This document shows positions 32,090 through 43,137 of a stretch of 64,000 bases of DNA, piece after piece. The notes under the pieces were generated by a model. The model was not told the origin of the DNA. It did no database searches and saw nothing but the letters and a program-made list of their open reading frames with translations. Origin of the DNA: Neurospora intermedia. Lineage: Eukaryota; Ascomycota; Sordariomycetes; Sordariales; Sordariaceae. The position numbers were made by a program, and so were the translations under genes. Position 1 is the first letter of the stretch; each line of letters begins with the position of its first letter. The stretch is taken from the NCBI GenBank assembly GCA_037102815.1, contig BTPP01000007.1, positions 434,001 through 498,000 on the forward strand. The letters run 5' to 3'.

Positions 32090-34579
32090 TTACACTATCT
32101 CGTATATATAGAACCCATTGCCTTCATCTTTTCCCAAGTTCTCGTCCGGGCTGTCGGTCTCCCGATTGTATAGTGCTGCTGTTTCCAAGCAGTCAAGGAA
32201 CTTTGCAAGTTCGGGGTACTGCTCAGGCTCAAGCTCAGGAGAGTAACGGTGTTTCAACTTGGTATCCAATGGGCCGTTCAGATACGGATCAGGTCTCAGT
32301 AAGCTCATCCTCTCTTCCTCGGATACACCAGTCAGCCGAGAAGAAAGTAGATCGACGCAACGGGTATCGAACGCCATTGCCTTATGCAGGGCGCTATCGA
32401 GACAAGAGAGGTACTGGTTCAATGTCGCGTTATGAATGATTTGAAACATTTCGAACACTCCCAGTCTTTCGAATGTTCCTTTTCGTGCCGATGATGTCAA
32501 CGCGGGTCTTAAAACTAGTCCCTCAAGGTGCAAACAGATGGGGCGCCGGAACTGAACCTGGAGAGGCGCAAGGTAAATGATCGCTGAGTCGTGGGATTCC
32601 TTTTCATCCCACGATAGTTCCAAATCTGGTAGTGAAGCCCACATACCATCGCTTTCCTCACCCAAATCGCACCTCCAATCTCGTTTCAAAGTCGTGCCTC
32701 TCGCGGTACAACTAGCTCGTAACAATGGGCCTCTAATCCTAACCATTCCGCCACTTAGTACTCGGCCAAACAAATGTGTTGGTGTGACTGGAGAGACTAT
32801 AGCCTCTAGGACTTCAGCAAGGCTGTCCACTATCTGGAAGGCCACTGGTAAATTGAATTCACATTTAGCGCTCATTGAAGCCCAAGACCAGGAAGGGGCT
32901 ACGTCAGTATGTCGTCCGTTGCTCTGTTCAACATCCAGGCATTTCCACAGAAGACTCTCTCGAAGGCGGTAGGACCATAAGCCGGCAAGATAGGTAACGC
33001 CATTCCATCCATTGCTCAAGTGCTCTGCGAGGCCTGAGATGGCCACAAGTTTGTCTGACTGCTTGGTAAGTTTCCTACCGGAGTAGTCACTGACCAGCGA
33101 TGCCCAGGCCTCCAGTCGTTCAGCGTCAAGAAGCTGCTCGCGCTGAAACAACTTCATCATCATCGGAGTAAACAATCCACTCTTTGTAAGTTCCCATGGG
33201 ACTGAATTTGGAGAGTATTCGCTTGCCCTCACCATGGAGCATTCCCAGTAAAGTTCCTGTCGCCCGGAAATAAGAGTACGGAGGGGCAATATCTGCTCTT
33301 GGAGAACCCAGCCTCTTGTATATAAAATAGGAGTATCTCTTATATCATATCGTTGTCTTGTTATTATGGTGATGGGTTCAGGCCATAGGGTGCTGTCCCC
33401 AGCTACATGTCGCCTTATGGACCAGGGCACGAATGATAGTGGATGCCTTGGGAAAAAGAAGCCCCCGCTGGAGTTTGGCGACACACCGGCGGCAAGATTG
33501 AGGAACGTGTTCTGGTAAACAAAACGCATCTTGGCGGATTCTGCTTCCCAATCGTCAAGTGAGTCTTGAATGATACACAGGGAATCGATCCACAGGAATT
33601 GTACCTTCAGCCTTTGAGTTAGTAGAATTGCATCCGAGAAAGTCTTTGGTAACTCGTCGAGGGCGAACCCCTTCAATCGGGAATCATAGTTGTCCAAGAG
33701 AAGGCGGGCCTGTACTGAGTCGCCCCAGCAATGACTCAGTGTCATGTATCTTTGCTTCTGAAAGTCCATTGCGGTAGTTTCGGTAAGCTTAATCGTACGG
33801 CTGCCCGTACATCCTACATCAAGGAATCTCGCAGGATACTTCCCTTGTGAGTTCTCATGGACAACCTTATTGCATGACGGATGGTTGGACACACAGTTCT
33901 CAACCCACCGCAATACTTGATTCAAGCTTGCTTCGCTCCCCGTGTTTAGACTGGTTGGTATAGCATGAACCCGATGAACTAAAGAGAGAAGACCATTAGT
34001 AAGGTTAGCTATGGATATGGGAAACGGCTCACCATCCTGATGGGGAAGAATATCAAGTAGTCCCCCACTTGTAAGCTCAATGGGCTCACCAGCTTCACCC
34101 ATAACACGGAAACATAAATCCATACCAACAAAACCATCGGCCAATTCACTATTTCCGATAGTAATACTCCTAGAAAGCCACAAAACGTTCTCGTCTCCGG
34201 TAGCTAATGTGTCGGTGGCGGGTTCTATCTCCATCCCTATAAACACCCCTTGCGAGACGACAGGTTGTAGAGATGGGTGAACTTGCTCATCGGGCTTCAT
34301 GCCTCGGCCTATGATGAAGTGGGCGCTTTCGGACAATAAAACTCGAGCAGCCAAAGAACAACAACAATGGCAGCGACCCTCCGACGCCGAGCTCAATAAT
34401 TCTTTCAAGGTGCAAAAGGGCACAGTATAATGGCTTTCCCAACGGTCATTACCACGGACGCTCCTGGCGAAATCAAGCGCGGTTTCTTCGAAGATGCTGT
34501 CGCATCTTTTGCAAAGATGATTGAATGCCGTCTCTGAAAGGTGTAACTCGCCCGACGGTGTCGTGTAAGTCGGGGGCAT
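32090..34579 (-). CDS. HET-domain protein (heterokaryon incompatibility type)
   Basis: Intact single-exon gene of 829 residues. HET-domain proteins trigger programmed cell death on recognising non-self in filamentous ascomycetes. The N-terminus has HLCKRCDSIFEE and a downstream CHCC, a Cys pattern common ahead of HET domains. The domain (about residues 275-440) shows YMTLSHCWGDS, LDELPKTFSDAILLTQRL, FLWIDSLCIIQDS, DWEAESAKM and YQNTFLNLAAG, followed by RGWVLQEQILPLRTLISG and ELYWEC. No NACHT, WD40 or ankyrin partner domain follows; the rest is the usual variable C-terminal half. No neighbouring gene explains its partner, and whether it acts in incompatibility or in another defence role is open. 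Confidence 0.92.
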   Translation of the reverse strand: MPPTYTTPSGELHLSETAFNHLCKRCDSIFEETALDFARSVRGNDRWESHYTVPFCTLKELLSSASEGRCHCCCSLAARVLLSESAHFIIGRGMKPDEQVHPSLQPVVSQGVFIGMEIEPATDTLATGDENVLWLSRSITIGNSELADGFVGMDLCFRVMGEAGEPIELTSGGLLDILPHQDGEPFPISIANLTNGLLSLVHRVHAIPTSLNTGSEASLNQVLRWVENCVSNHPSCNKVVHENSQGKYPARFLDVGCTGSRTIKLTETTAMDFQKQRYMTLSHCWGDSVQARLLLDNYDSRLKGFALDELPKTFSDAILLTQRLKVQFLWIDSLCIIQDSLDDWEAESAKMRFVYQNTFLNLAAGVSPNSSGGFFFPRHPLSFVPWSIRRHVAGDSTLWPEPITIITRQRYDIRDTPILYTRGWVLQEQILPLRTLISGRQELYWECSMVRASEYSPNSVPWELTKSGLFTPMMMKLFQREQLLDAERLEAWASLVSDYSGRKLTKQSDKLVAISGLAEHLSNGWNGVTYLAGLWSYRLRESLLWKCLDVEQSNGRHTDVAPSWSWASMSAKCEFNLPVAFQIVDSLAEVLEAIVSPVTPTHLFGRVLSGGMVRIRGPLLRASCTARGTTLKRDWRCDLGEESDGMWASLPDLELSWDEKESHDSAIIYLAPLQVQFRRPICLHLEGLVLRPALTSSARKGTFERLGVFEMFQIIHNATLNQYLSCLDSALHKAMAFDTRCVDLLSSRLTGVSEEERMSLLRPDPYLNGPLDTKLKHRYSPELEPEQYPELAKFLDCLETAALYNRETDSPDENLGKDEGNGFYIYEIV

Positions 34580-36100
34580 CTTGAATCCAGGAGAGCGTTC
34601 AGGTCGTGTAAAATTGATGGTGCTGTTCGGATGATGTGTGTTGATGAGATCTTGGTTGCTCTTGAGAAGGCATCAAGAAATGGTCAAGTGAGAATAAAAG
34701 CGGGGTAACGGTAATTGAGGCTGAGATAGTACACTAACGAGCGGTTATTCAATCTCCATTAGGCTACTAACAGCCACTCACAGCAAAAAGCATGGAATAA
34801 CGTTTGATAACTAACTGCATATGCATGTGAGCCCGAGGTTAGAGACCGGCGAATGACTGGACCGTGATTGCCGTTCATCACGACAAAACGGACTGGAATC
34901 ATCGTGGGCCGTCACTGCCACAAACTTCTCGGAAAAGAGCTAAGGAAATTCGACTTCTGCAGGCAGCATCACGGGCTTCATGGAACAAGCGCTGGCTGAT
35001 GGATCGAACTTTAGGTGTAAGTTACCGTTGCCATCACCATCTCCTACGTCCTGCCAACCAGACCGCTGAATCGCGATCCATGTTGTTGTTAACCAAGATG
35101 GGTAAGGTAAGAAGTCGATATCCCCGAAGTCAATGTATGTATGTCTACTAAGAACGGGATCCCACAGACAGACCGAGCCGCTTGAACCCATGCAGCCAGC
35201 CTCCAAGAGCCGAAATCGTGCTTTCAGCCGCCCATATTTCAGTATGAGCTACGTGACTCATACCTACCCAATACCGGAACACAAGAGAGAATCAAACCCA
35301 ACCGCGTTGGGATGTGCTGCCCAGTGACCAAGACGGAGACGTGGCGCAGCGGCACCACTACCACCAAACAGTCAGGCTCAATCTTGTTTGTTATTCACAG
35401 GTGTCTCATTTGTGCCATTATGCCATCGCCGTACAACATCTAGCCTGCGACGAGCCGCATGGCTTTGCTACCTGCTATCGGCCTTTTCTGGAACACTGCT
35501 TGACGGGGCAACATCAGTGCCAGCAAACACTTCGGCAACGATGTGTCACCAGAAGGACCAGACCAGACTGCGCTCGACTCAATGATGACAGTAAGTGTAC
35601 CGACACAATTCCAGACCAACAACACGGACATAACACACCGCTGACAGTGTCACTCTCAAGCACCACATAGCATCTACCGCACCGGTTTGCCAACATCCTG
35701 AAGAGTGACACATGTACGAACAATCCGGCTAGAGGGATCAGTATCTCTACTAGGCGACATTGATCATGTCATTCTCAAGCGAGAGGACACACTGCTTCAG
35801 AAGTGAGCCCACCGCGGCATTTGTCGACAGAACATGTGAAGAACATGTTTGGTGCCAAGGTAGCACGAAAGCGGTAACGGCATGCATCTTGGTTTCGCAA
35901 TGATGTCCGGCTCTTGGGGGGCTCTGCTGTTCATCAAACTCTGAAAGAGGAGTTGCGTGGTAAAAAAAAAAAAAAAAAAAAAAAAGAGAGAAAAGAAAAG
36001 AAATGAAAAGGAAAAAGACCGACGTCAGCACCCCTAGATATTCCATCCCCCATTTTGCACAGACTCCGGCTCATAACCCAATTTTGCATCACGTACAAAT
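34580..36100. other. 1.5-kb intergenic region
   Basis: HET gene promoter and spacer before the 5S rRNA gene. Short ORFs only. A poly-A run lies at 35962-35985. Confidence 0.55.
35962..35985 (+). repeat. Poly-A run (24 nt)
   Basis: An uninterrupted run of 24 A followed by purine-rich sequence, about 115 bases before the 5S rRNA gene. It could mark an old retroposed end, but no element body is seen. Confidence 0.85.
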
Positions 36101-36219
36101 ACATACGACCATACCCACTGGAAAACTCGGGATCCCGTCCGCTCTCCCATAGATAAGCCAGTGAGGGCCAGACTAGTAGTTGGGTCGGTGACGACCAGCG
36201 AATCCCTGGTGTTGTATGT
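36101..36219 (+). rRNA. 5S ribosomal RNA (dispersed, divergent isotype)
   Basis: 119-nt 5S rRNA gene. The ends ACATACGAC and GTTGTATGT pair over nine positions (helix I, one G-U), and the strongly conserved stretches CCCGTCCGCTC, TAGTAGTTGGGT and GACCAGCGAATCCC are present. Helix II pairs CCCACTGG (36114-36121) with CCAGTGAGGG (36158-36167, one bulged A). Compared with the main Neurospora 5S sequence as remembered, both strands of helix II differ yet still pair. Neurospora and its relatives carry scattered 5S genes of several isotypes, which this fits. A T-rich stretch after 36219 would end RNA polymerase III transcription. Internal control elements are within the gene. Confidence 0.95.
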
Positions 36220-36229
36220 TTTTCTTTAC
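36219..36229 (+). terminator. Pol III T-run after 5S rRNA
   Basis: A run of Ts (TTTTTCTTT) directly follows the 5S gene, the usual polymerase III stop. Confidence 0.7.
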
Positions 36230-36699
36230 TCCATTTCCTTCTTTTTTTCTCTCTCCTCATGCTGTCTTTCTCTCGATCTCTGTAAACCTTTGTGGAAGTA
36301 TACGCCTCGCCTTTGTGCCTATTTAAGGTTGAGCCGCATGGTTTCAACGCTTCTACTGAATAGCCAAGCATCTCTGTCCCCGTCGTGACTCCTCGTCGCA
36401 CATGAGGTTACTTCCCCAACTCATATCTGTGGCTTAGGTAGGCATGGCATCACAGTGTTTGACATGTCGTGGTGGTATTGAACTCGGGAAAAATCATTGA
36501 AGTCCTCCAGTCAGTAGAGGTATAACAGTCGCCTGAAGAACCGGACCACATCTGATCATATTCCTTAACCTGAACTTGGGTCAAGATGCCACCCCGATAT
36601 TTGAGCTTGGTGTATCCAGCTTGGAATTCATCGATCCTCCACTTGCAATAACATCATCCAACTTCCATTTTACTCCTCGCAAATCTCAACCATTGCAAA
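36230..36699. other. Spacer and promoter
   Basis: Lies between the 5S gene and an unknown plus-strand gene; it has no recognisable feature besides T-rich sequence near 36230-36260. Confidence 0.55.
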
Positions 36700-37738
36700 A
36701 TGCCAGGAACCCGCCGCTACCCCCCAGACCGAATCCGGTACGCCACCTACATCTGGCCCGCAGATTGGCAACCAGAAAGTACATCGACATCAACCTCAAC
36801 ATCAACCTCAATAACATCATCTGATCACCACGACCTACAACAACAACAACGGCAGCAGCAACAAAGCTGCGCCTGCTGCATTCGCCCCTCCTCGTACTAC
36901 TATATAACACCCAGCCCCGAAGCTTTCCAACGCCACCGTTTCGTGCTCTCTCGCTGCGAACAGCTCGATCCTTCGCTTCTTCATCGCCACGGCTACAGCC
37001 AACTCATAAGCGACGCGACGAGCGCAGTCCTCTGGGCGATTTGGACCAACCTCGTTTATGATGCCGACTTGCTGTACATGAGCGTCGATTATTTTTGTTG
37101 GTTGGTTGATTGGTTGTTGTGGAGGGTTTATGGTCCGTTTTTTTTTCTTTTTTTCTTTCTTCTTCAGATTCCCACCTCTAGTCCGGGCTGGGTTCGGGTT
37201 TCTTCATTCGAGTCCTCCATCTCTTTTACAGGCTCATCAACTCGTAAAGAACATGATCTGATAAAGAAAAACAGTCCCAAACGAACCCTTCCCCTTCGCC
37301 TCCCACCCGCCTATCAAAACCGGTCCGCCCTACAGCGACGTAGTGCAGTACTTTCTCTGCCGCCGTTCTGCATGCGACGACGGATTGAATTCATGTTTAG
37401 AAGGTATCTTCGCCACCAATATGAATACATATATGAACTGCAGTAGCAGGTACCACACCCGCTGGAAGATGCAGCAGGCCATTCGGGACATCTTCACCGG
37501 AGGAGGACAGGGGTATTTTGCGGCTGGTTATGGCGGGAATTCCACTTGTCATGTCTGCCGAGGACCTGGGATGAACTTGACTACGAGAGTGCACACAAAC
37601 ATGCCGCTGGCGGTTTCAAATTGTGCGTGTTTACTACCCTGGCCTGTATATGAGCCGGCTGTGGTGGTGAGGGTTGAGGAGAGGACAAAGTGGAAGAAGA
37701 AGACGAAAAGTAAGGAGTCGGGGTGTTTGGTTATGTAG
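36700..37738 (+). CDS. Unknown protein, two exons, Cys-containing
   Basis: Not recognised. Exons are 36700-37132 and 37275-37738, giving 298 residues. The intron starts GTCCGT, holds long T-runs and ends AAACAG, giving the junction WLLWRVY-VPNEPFPFASHPP. The first exon has a Thr/Ser repeat (STSTSTSTSTS), a Gln run (QQQQRQQQQ), CACC near residue 66, and a segment FVLSRCEQLDPSLLHRHGYS. The second has QYFLCRRSACDDGLNSCLEG, a block RWKMQQAIRDIFTGGGQGYF, CHVCRGPG, and a Lys-rich end KWKKKTKSKESGC. Cys pairs could bind metal, but no known finger is matched. The donor GTCCGT is weak, so the exon border is less sure than the frames on either side. Confidence 0.6.
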
Positions 37739-38290
37739 AGGGAGGAAATATTACGAGCTGATGCTTCTTGTAGGATAGGTAGTGGTGGTTAAGGAAGGTT
37801 TGAAAGGGCCACATCTCTCTATGATGCTTGAAGGAACAATGTTTGAAGCGACGGAAAAAGCAGTTCAAAGCAAGCATGTATTGTATAGCGTAAATGTGTG
37901 CTTAGACAGCCAATAGTATCTTCATTACACAATATCATTAACAGGTACCCAACTACGTAACTTGTCGGAGGGATACATTGACCGACAAGGTACTAGTAGA
38001 ACAGGTGTGTAGTAACAAAGTCTTCTGAAGTCGTGTGCACGAGGCGCGAGAACCCGAAGCTGATTAATTCCCTGCCCCTCTCCTTCCCCCCTTCTTTTCT
38101 TCCTCCATCAGTGTCGTCAATCCGTGTGCTTGAAATTGGATGATTTGTCATTGCCCAAGACATGACACTTGCTTGTAGCTCCTCATCACTCCCTTCCCAT
38201 TTTTCGCTTCGAATCGTGCTCTTCATCCGTTTTTGTTCTTTTTTCCCTCTCAATCTAACAAAAGAGAAAGAAAAGAAAAACATCACCAGA
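37739..38290. other. Convergent 3' spacer
   Basis: Lies between the unknown plus gene and the minus single-pass protein gene. Purine- and pyrimidine-rich stretches are present but no gene. Confidence 0.6.
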
Positions 38291-40144
38291 TCAGAATCCC
38301 CACGAGTCCGGTCTATCTCGCCAATTCGACGGACCCGCCTGCCCCTCCCTCGGTGCCGCCATCGACGACGACATCTGCGTCGACAAACCCGACTGTCTCA
38401 TCGGCATCGGCATAGGCTGCAATGGCTGAAACTGCGTCGCCTGACTATGCGACGTGCTCGGCGGCAACGCCCAGGACGCGGTACTGTTGCTGCAAGCAGT
38501 TGAAGGCGGCAGCATAGAGGCAGAAAAGATGCCGCTGCTAGCAATACTGACGCCGCCGAGCGATTCGACGCTGTTGCCGCGCGAGTGGTGGGAGTGCGTC
38601 GGCGAGGGGGGTTGCGGGAAGTAATCGGACATGCTGGTGGACACGCGTTCGAACATGCTGTGACGGTTTTCATTGGGCGTCGGGGACCTGAGGCCGTGAG
38701 CCGTGTCGAGGCCGGACGGTGGGATGGCTTTGGTAGGGGCGCGGCTGGCGGTAGGGTTGGGTTGCGTGACAGGGGCGGGCAGGATGGTGCCGTAGTTGAC
38801 GTTCTTCCCTTTCTCGGTCATGGTGGGTGACGTTGGCTCATCGTCCTCGAGGAGCAGGCCTTTGCCCATCGAGGATCGCTTCTTGTCACGCTTCGTGTAG
38901 GCGGCTACTTTCAGGGGGGTGTACTTGATTAGGAAATTCTGGACACGGGCGGTGCGACGGTATTTGTAAAGAAGAAGAAACAGGACAAAGAAGAGGACGA
39001 CGATGGCTGGAGGAGATGAATGTTAGTGAGAATTCTTGGGGAGTGATGGTCGATGGGTTGACTTACTGATGACACCACCGGCAATACCAGATACAAGACC
39101 CGTGCTGCTGGTATTGGGCGAGTCCCCAGCGGGACTATCACTGTTTCCTGTGGTTGAGCCTCCACCCGCTGGCGTGTGAGTTGAGCCGGGGGTAGGATAA
39201 AGGTCTGGGTTGCCCTGTGAGGGGTCATCAGATCCAGATGCTTGCCCAGGGATGGTGCTTCCTACTGATGGGATGCTTGTTGGGGTGCCTGCGGCGATCC
39301 ATGCAGTGGAGAGTGTAGTAGATATGGCTTGGCCGTTATGTTGGATTGCTGAGTTATAAGACGTGGCCGAAGGCTGGGAACCCTGCGCCCAATTATCCCC
39401 ATTCCCCGAGGTACCATCCCCAACCGTGTGTTCGCCCGACTCGGATGACTGACTCGGGACTGCCATTGGGGCGGCGAGAACAACGTTTCCAGGAAAAAAT
39501 GCATTGCCATCAAAGCTGGCTGAAGTAGCCGTGAGCTGTACTGCAGTCGTATCCGAAGTCACGCTCGGTGGTGGCATGGTGGTGTTGTTGTCGTTATCAG
39601 ATCCGACAGATCCCGTGGCTCCCTTGCCAGAGTCGGATCCATCATTCCCCGCATTCCCAGCGTTACCCTTAACCGCACCATTCGAACCAGGGCCACTTCC
39701 TGATCCGTTACCTTGTCCAGATGCTTCACCCGATTTAGTTCCAGGATTCGATCCTGACCCTTGTTCAGCTCCCTTCGTTGGCTGCGGCGTGATGCTGGTT
39801 GACGGGGGCTTCACGACTGCCGGAGCAGTAGTGGCTGGCGGTACTACCACTACCGGTGGCTGTGTCACAACGGGAGGACTCGCGGGCTGGGTCTTTGTTT
39901 CGACTGGAGGTGGTGCTATAACTGCAGGAGGTGAAGTTGCGGCCGGTGCCGGTGTTGTCGCCGGTGTTGTCGTTGGCGTTGTTGTCGGCGTTGTTGACTG
40001 CGGCGGCGCCTCCACTGGCTCTTCTGGCGTAGGACAACCTGGTGCCTTGGGAAAGGCCTTGCACAATGGGCTCAAGAGCTTGTCAAAGACTTCCTGGATT
40101 ATCCGCTTTTCCAAGCCATGGTGGAACCCATCTTGATTGTCCAT
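38291..40144 (-). CDS. Single-pass surface protein with Pro/Thr and Gly/Asn-rich ectodomain
   Basis: Function unknown. Exons are 40144-39067 and 39006-38291, giving 597 residues. The 60-nt intron (GTAAGT...TCCAG) lies in phase 1 inside the membrane helix and joins GLVSGIAGGVI to TIVVLFFVLFLLLYKYRR. The start MDNQDGFHHGLEKRIIQEVF is hydrophilic, then come Thr/Pro repeats (TTPTTTPTTTPATTPAP), Pro/Val-rich and Gly/Ser/Asn-rich stretches, typical of a glycosylated stalk. The cytoplasmic tail starts with basic RRTARVQNFLIKYTP and KRDKKRSSMGKG, then an acidic LEDDEPTSP and Ser/Pro/Met-rich sequence. There is no clear signal peptide; the helix itself may insert the protein. It has the same layout and the same intron placement as the gene at 21105-22594. 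Confidence 0.75.
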
Positions 40145-42047
40145 TGTTTGGCTGGTCTCGGTGCCGTTCAGATCACAAAGAGTGTGATATGTGGACAGTG
40201 ATATCTCGTCGAAGTTGTCCGCTGGTCATTGGAAATGCTGATAGCGAATGTTTTACTGCTGTCAAACGAGTGACATCCCAAACGAGTGGAGGGATCTGTT
40301 GCAGAGTGGGATGAAGTTAGGGAACAGAGAAGAGAGAAAAAGAACAGACGAGACGCATTTGGTAGCGTGGATCGGAGATCATGGACACTAGCAAGAGTTA
40401 TACTAGCTCAGAGGTAATGAAATCAGGTCCTGTATAGAACCCGGTGTCTCTCACCAGGAGTCACATCCGTTACCTCCCGAGCTCAACGTCGACGAATCAT
40501 GGAAGTCGTGGGCCGGGGGGAAAGCAACGGCAGTACAGTCTTTGATGCATGGACTGCACATTGGCCTCTGTTGCTGAGCAGTTGAGCCCTGTCACTGGTC
40601 TCCCTAGGTTCGGTAAAGATCGACGGAACGGCCCTTGTCAAATGGAGGTCTGTACCTGACGCTATACCCAGGGCGGGATAGCGCAATCTGCCCCCAATTT
40701 CAACTTCCCCGAGCTCCCGCTTGGCACCGATAATTCAGGGGCCACACTGGCCATGAGGCACCCCGAGCTCGACGACGACGATGCTACCCTGGACCCCAGT
40801 ATCACATCCAAGTTCTTGACCATAGCCACGGCGGCAGCAGGGCGGACTCTCCGCGGTTTGAAAAGACGATATCTGGTCGGCGAGACTGTGCAGAACAGAA
40901 AGCCCGGCGTTGCAGCGGGCTGACTTGGCTGATGAAGAGACAATTTCCGGGGCCTCGAGTCTAGTGTACGCCAACAAGCTCCGCGCGCTAGATAACAAAA
41001 GGGACAAGGACACTTTATCCGGTCTTTTCGGCTCCTGTTTGCAACTTGGCGGTGCACTTCAAACAGTGTTTCGACTGGGATGGCATTAAGCTGCGTCGCG
41101 TGTCCTGGTCGCATTCTGTGAGGGCTTGTGGGACTTGTCCGAAAGACACGAGGAGCGGTAGGGCGAACAGCATTGGGCGGGAAGCGCACAGGTCATGGCA
41201 GATCCGAAGCTGATCCCATCAGTGATCCAAGGCCGATCGCGCAGTCTCGACGGGGAAAGGGTCAGCGCAGAGCACCTCGTCACCCACGCTCATTTCCGTC
41301 TCTGTATGGCACACGCTGATCTTTGACGGATAAGGCTAAGGCAGAAGCCCAAAAGAGTGAAGATACGAGGTGGAACAAAAAGAGGTTGGACGAGACAGAC
41401 CGTGTTTATTGTCAAGTTTGCACGTTGCAAGTCGCTTCGAGCAATTACTGGCCTTGCAATATGTACACCACATGCAGCACAGTTTTCAAGCTGGGTTTTC
41501 CTTCGAGCTGTGTTTGAAGCGTGGGCCACCTGAATTATCTTGTCGTCGTCTCTTCGTCGACGCGGAGCCCGATCAGATAGATGGACAAGGTTCCTCGCTT
41601 GCATGGCTCTGCATGGCCCTGCATGGCGTTTTTTCGGAGTCGATTGGGACGCTTAAGGACCCCCACTTTTGCAATTGCGTGAAGGTACACTGAGCTAAAC
41701 ATCACATTGGCTTGTTCGTCTTTCCTGGTCCGTGCTGCCGCAAAGTCTCGCATTCAGGCCAAAGTCAGTTACTTTGTGGTTTTTGACGAGCTTGAAAAAA
41801 GACATCTTATCGGGTTGGGGCGAGGTTGACACCGTGGGTGGGACAAGTGTTGTTGAAGAGTTGCTGTTGGCCCCAGATTGTGGAATTGACCAACTTCGCG
41901 TATCTGGTAGACTGTAACAGGCGAAGAACCCAATGCTTCCGTCATAGTGCAGATGACGTTGTTGGCCTGCCATCCACACTATGAATAATATCGGGTATCA
42001 GCCCCTTGCTCTCTCCACCTCGGTTCGACTCCGGCTGAAGCTCGCCA
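40145..42047. other. 1.9-kb intergenic region
   Basis: Holds several short ORFs; the longest, on the minus strand at 40662-41189 (175 residues), has no recognisable feature and mixed, basic composition. No gene is called. Confidence 0.5.
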
Positions 42048-42590
42048 TCACCAGGCATACACCGTTGGGGGTACTGGTACCGCATTTGATGAAGCTGACG
42101 AGGTGGAGGTGACGCTTGTCCCTGACGAACTTTGTTCTTCGGGGAGTTGCCGACGAGCCATACCGACAATCTCCCTATCACGGGTCACCATCACACCCAG
42201 GAAATTGGATAACCACATGACTTGGTAGTCAGGGCTGGGAATAGTGACGCTAGGTCAGTGGGTGAAACGCTCAGAAAACCAAAGATCTTTTTTTCGGACA
42301 TACCCGTCTTCACTCAAGTTTGCCGAGGTCCATTGGGGAGCTTCGACCTGGTCAAAACCACGATTTACCCGTACGTAGCAGTGTTGGGCGAGAAAGTAGA
42401 CGGCAATGATAATCAAAACGCAGGGGAAAAGAGCGCCCATAATGTTCCATGATGATTGGAGCGAGGGCGGTTTGGACCTTGTGCTCAACATGTCTGTTTG
42501 AGGAGAACGGTTCGGTAGGGCCAAGGCCAAGGTCAAGCTGGACCACAAACAGCTGGCAAGGAGGATTTGGGTGGTGATAAGTGAGGACAT
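42048..42590 (-). CDS. Small membrane protein, two exons
   Basis: Unknown function. Exons are 42590-42304 and 42249-42048, giving 162 residues; the 54-nt intron starts GTATGT and ends CCTAG. A signal peptide or first helix (MSSLITTQILLASCLWSSLT) is followed by a hydrophilic linker and a helix GALFPCVLIIIAVYFLAQHC at about residues 51-70. The second part has VTIPSPDYQVMWLSNFLGVM and a Ser/Thr-rich stretch (SSSGTSVTSTSSASSNAVP) ending VYAW. Without the splice the frame ends soon after the donor. It may be a small cell-surface or secretory-pathway protein. Support rests on the signal, helix and clean splice signals only. Confidence 0.5.
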
Positions 42591-42813
42591 TTTCTTGTCG
42601 TACTTGATTGGGTTATTTCGATAAGCAAGTGTTGGATGGGATCCAGCTGAGCAGAAAGGGTGGTAAAAGCTTCTCTCCTTTCTTTTTTTCTTTGAAGATT
42701 TGTGACCACAGCCGCGGAAAAGTTATGATAGCAGCTGACGGTATGTAGGCCAGATAAACACTCGTCTATCCATCCGTACAACCGTATGAAGATGAGAGCT
42801 TGTTGATGGGAGT

Positions 42814-43074
42814 TCACAGACGGCGAGTACCCAGCCCTCTGTTTTGAGCTCGGGTCTCCCTGTGTTTCGTCAAAGGAAATGCCACTGAGTTGTGAAAGGG
42901 GGGAACCGAGGATAGCACAATGTTTGAACGATGTAAGACGAGCAGTTCAGCGTCCGTTGTCATGAGGACCAGGAAGAGTATCGAAGCCAGAGGTACCACC
43001 AACGCACACAAGGGGCGCTTCTTGAGGCGGGTGGTGAGACAAAGTGCGCCTGTATCGTGGACGTCTGTCGCCAT
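42814..43074 (-). CDS. Possible small single-helix protein
   Basis: An 86-residue ORF from MATDVHDTGALCLTTRLKKR. One hydrophobic helix (PLCALVVPLASILFLVLM) follows a basic patch, a type II anchor pattern. No family is recognised. It sits just upstream of another small membrane protein gene on the same strand, so the two could be neighbours of a small surface-protein locus, or this may be chance. Confidence 0.25.
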   Translation of the reverse strand: MATDVHDTGALCLTTRLKKRPLCALVVPLASILFLVLMTTDAELLVLHRSNIVLSSVPPFHNSVAFPLTKHRETRAQNRGLGTRRL

Positions 43075-43137
43075 TATCTTCAGCCAATAATCAGATTTGC
43101 CGGGCGGTATTCCTAATGCCAACTTGACATATGGAAA

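Noticed and set aside
35750-36046. Minus-strand ORF with a Phe run
   Set aside because: The Phe run is the poly-A tract read backwards, and the frame has no other support.
36161-36388. Plus-strand ORF starting inside the 5S gene
   Set aside because: It overlaps the 5S rRNA gene and its terminator; the apparent membrane-like stretch comes from T-rich sequence.
39504-40136. Plus-strand Gly/Val-rich frame of 210 codons
   Set aside because: It is the antisense of the Pro/Thr/Gly repeats in the surface-protein gene on the minus strand.
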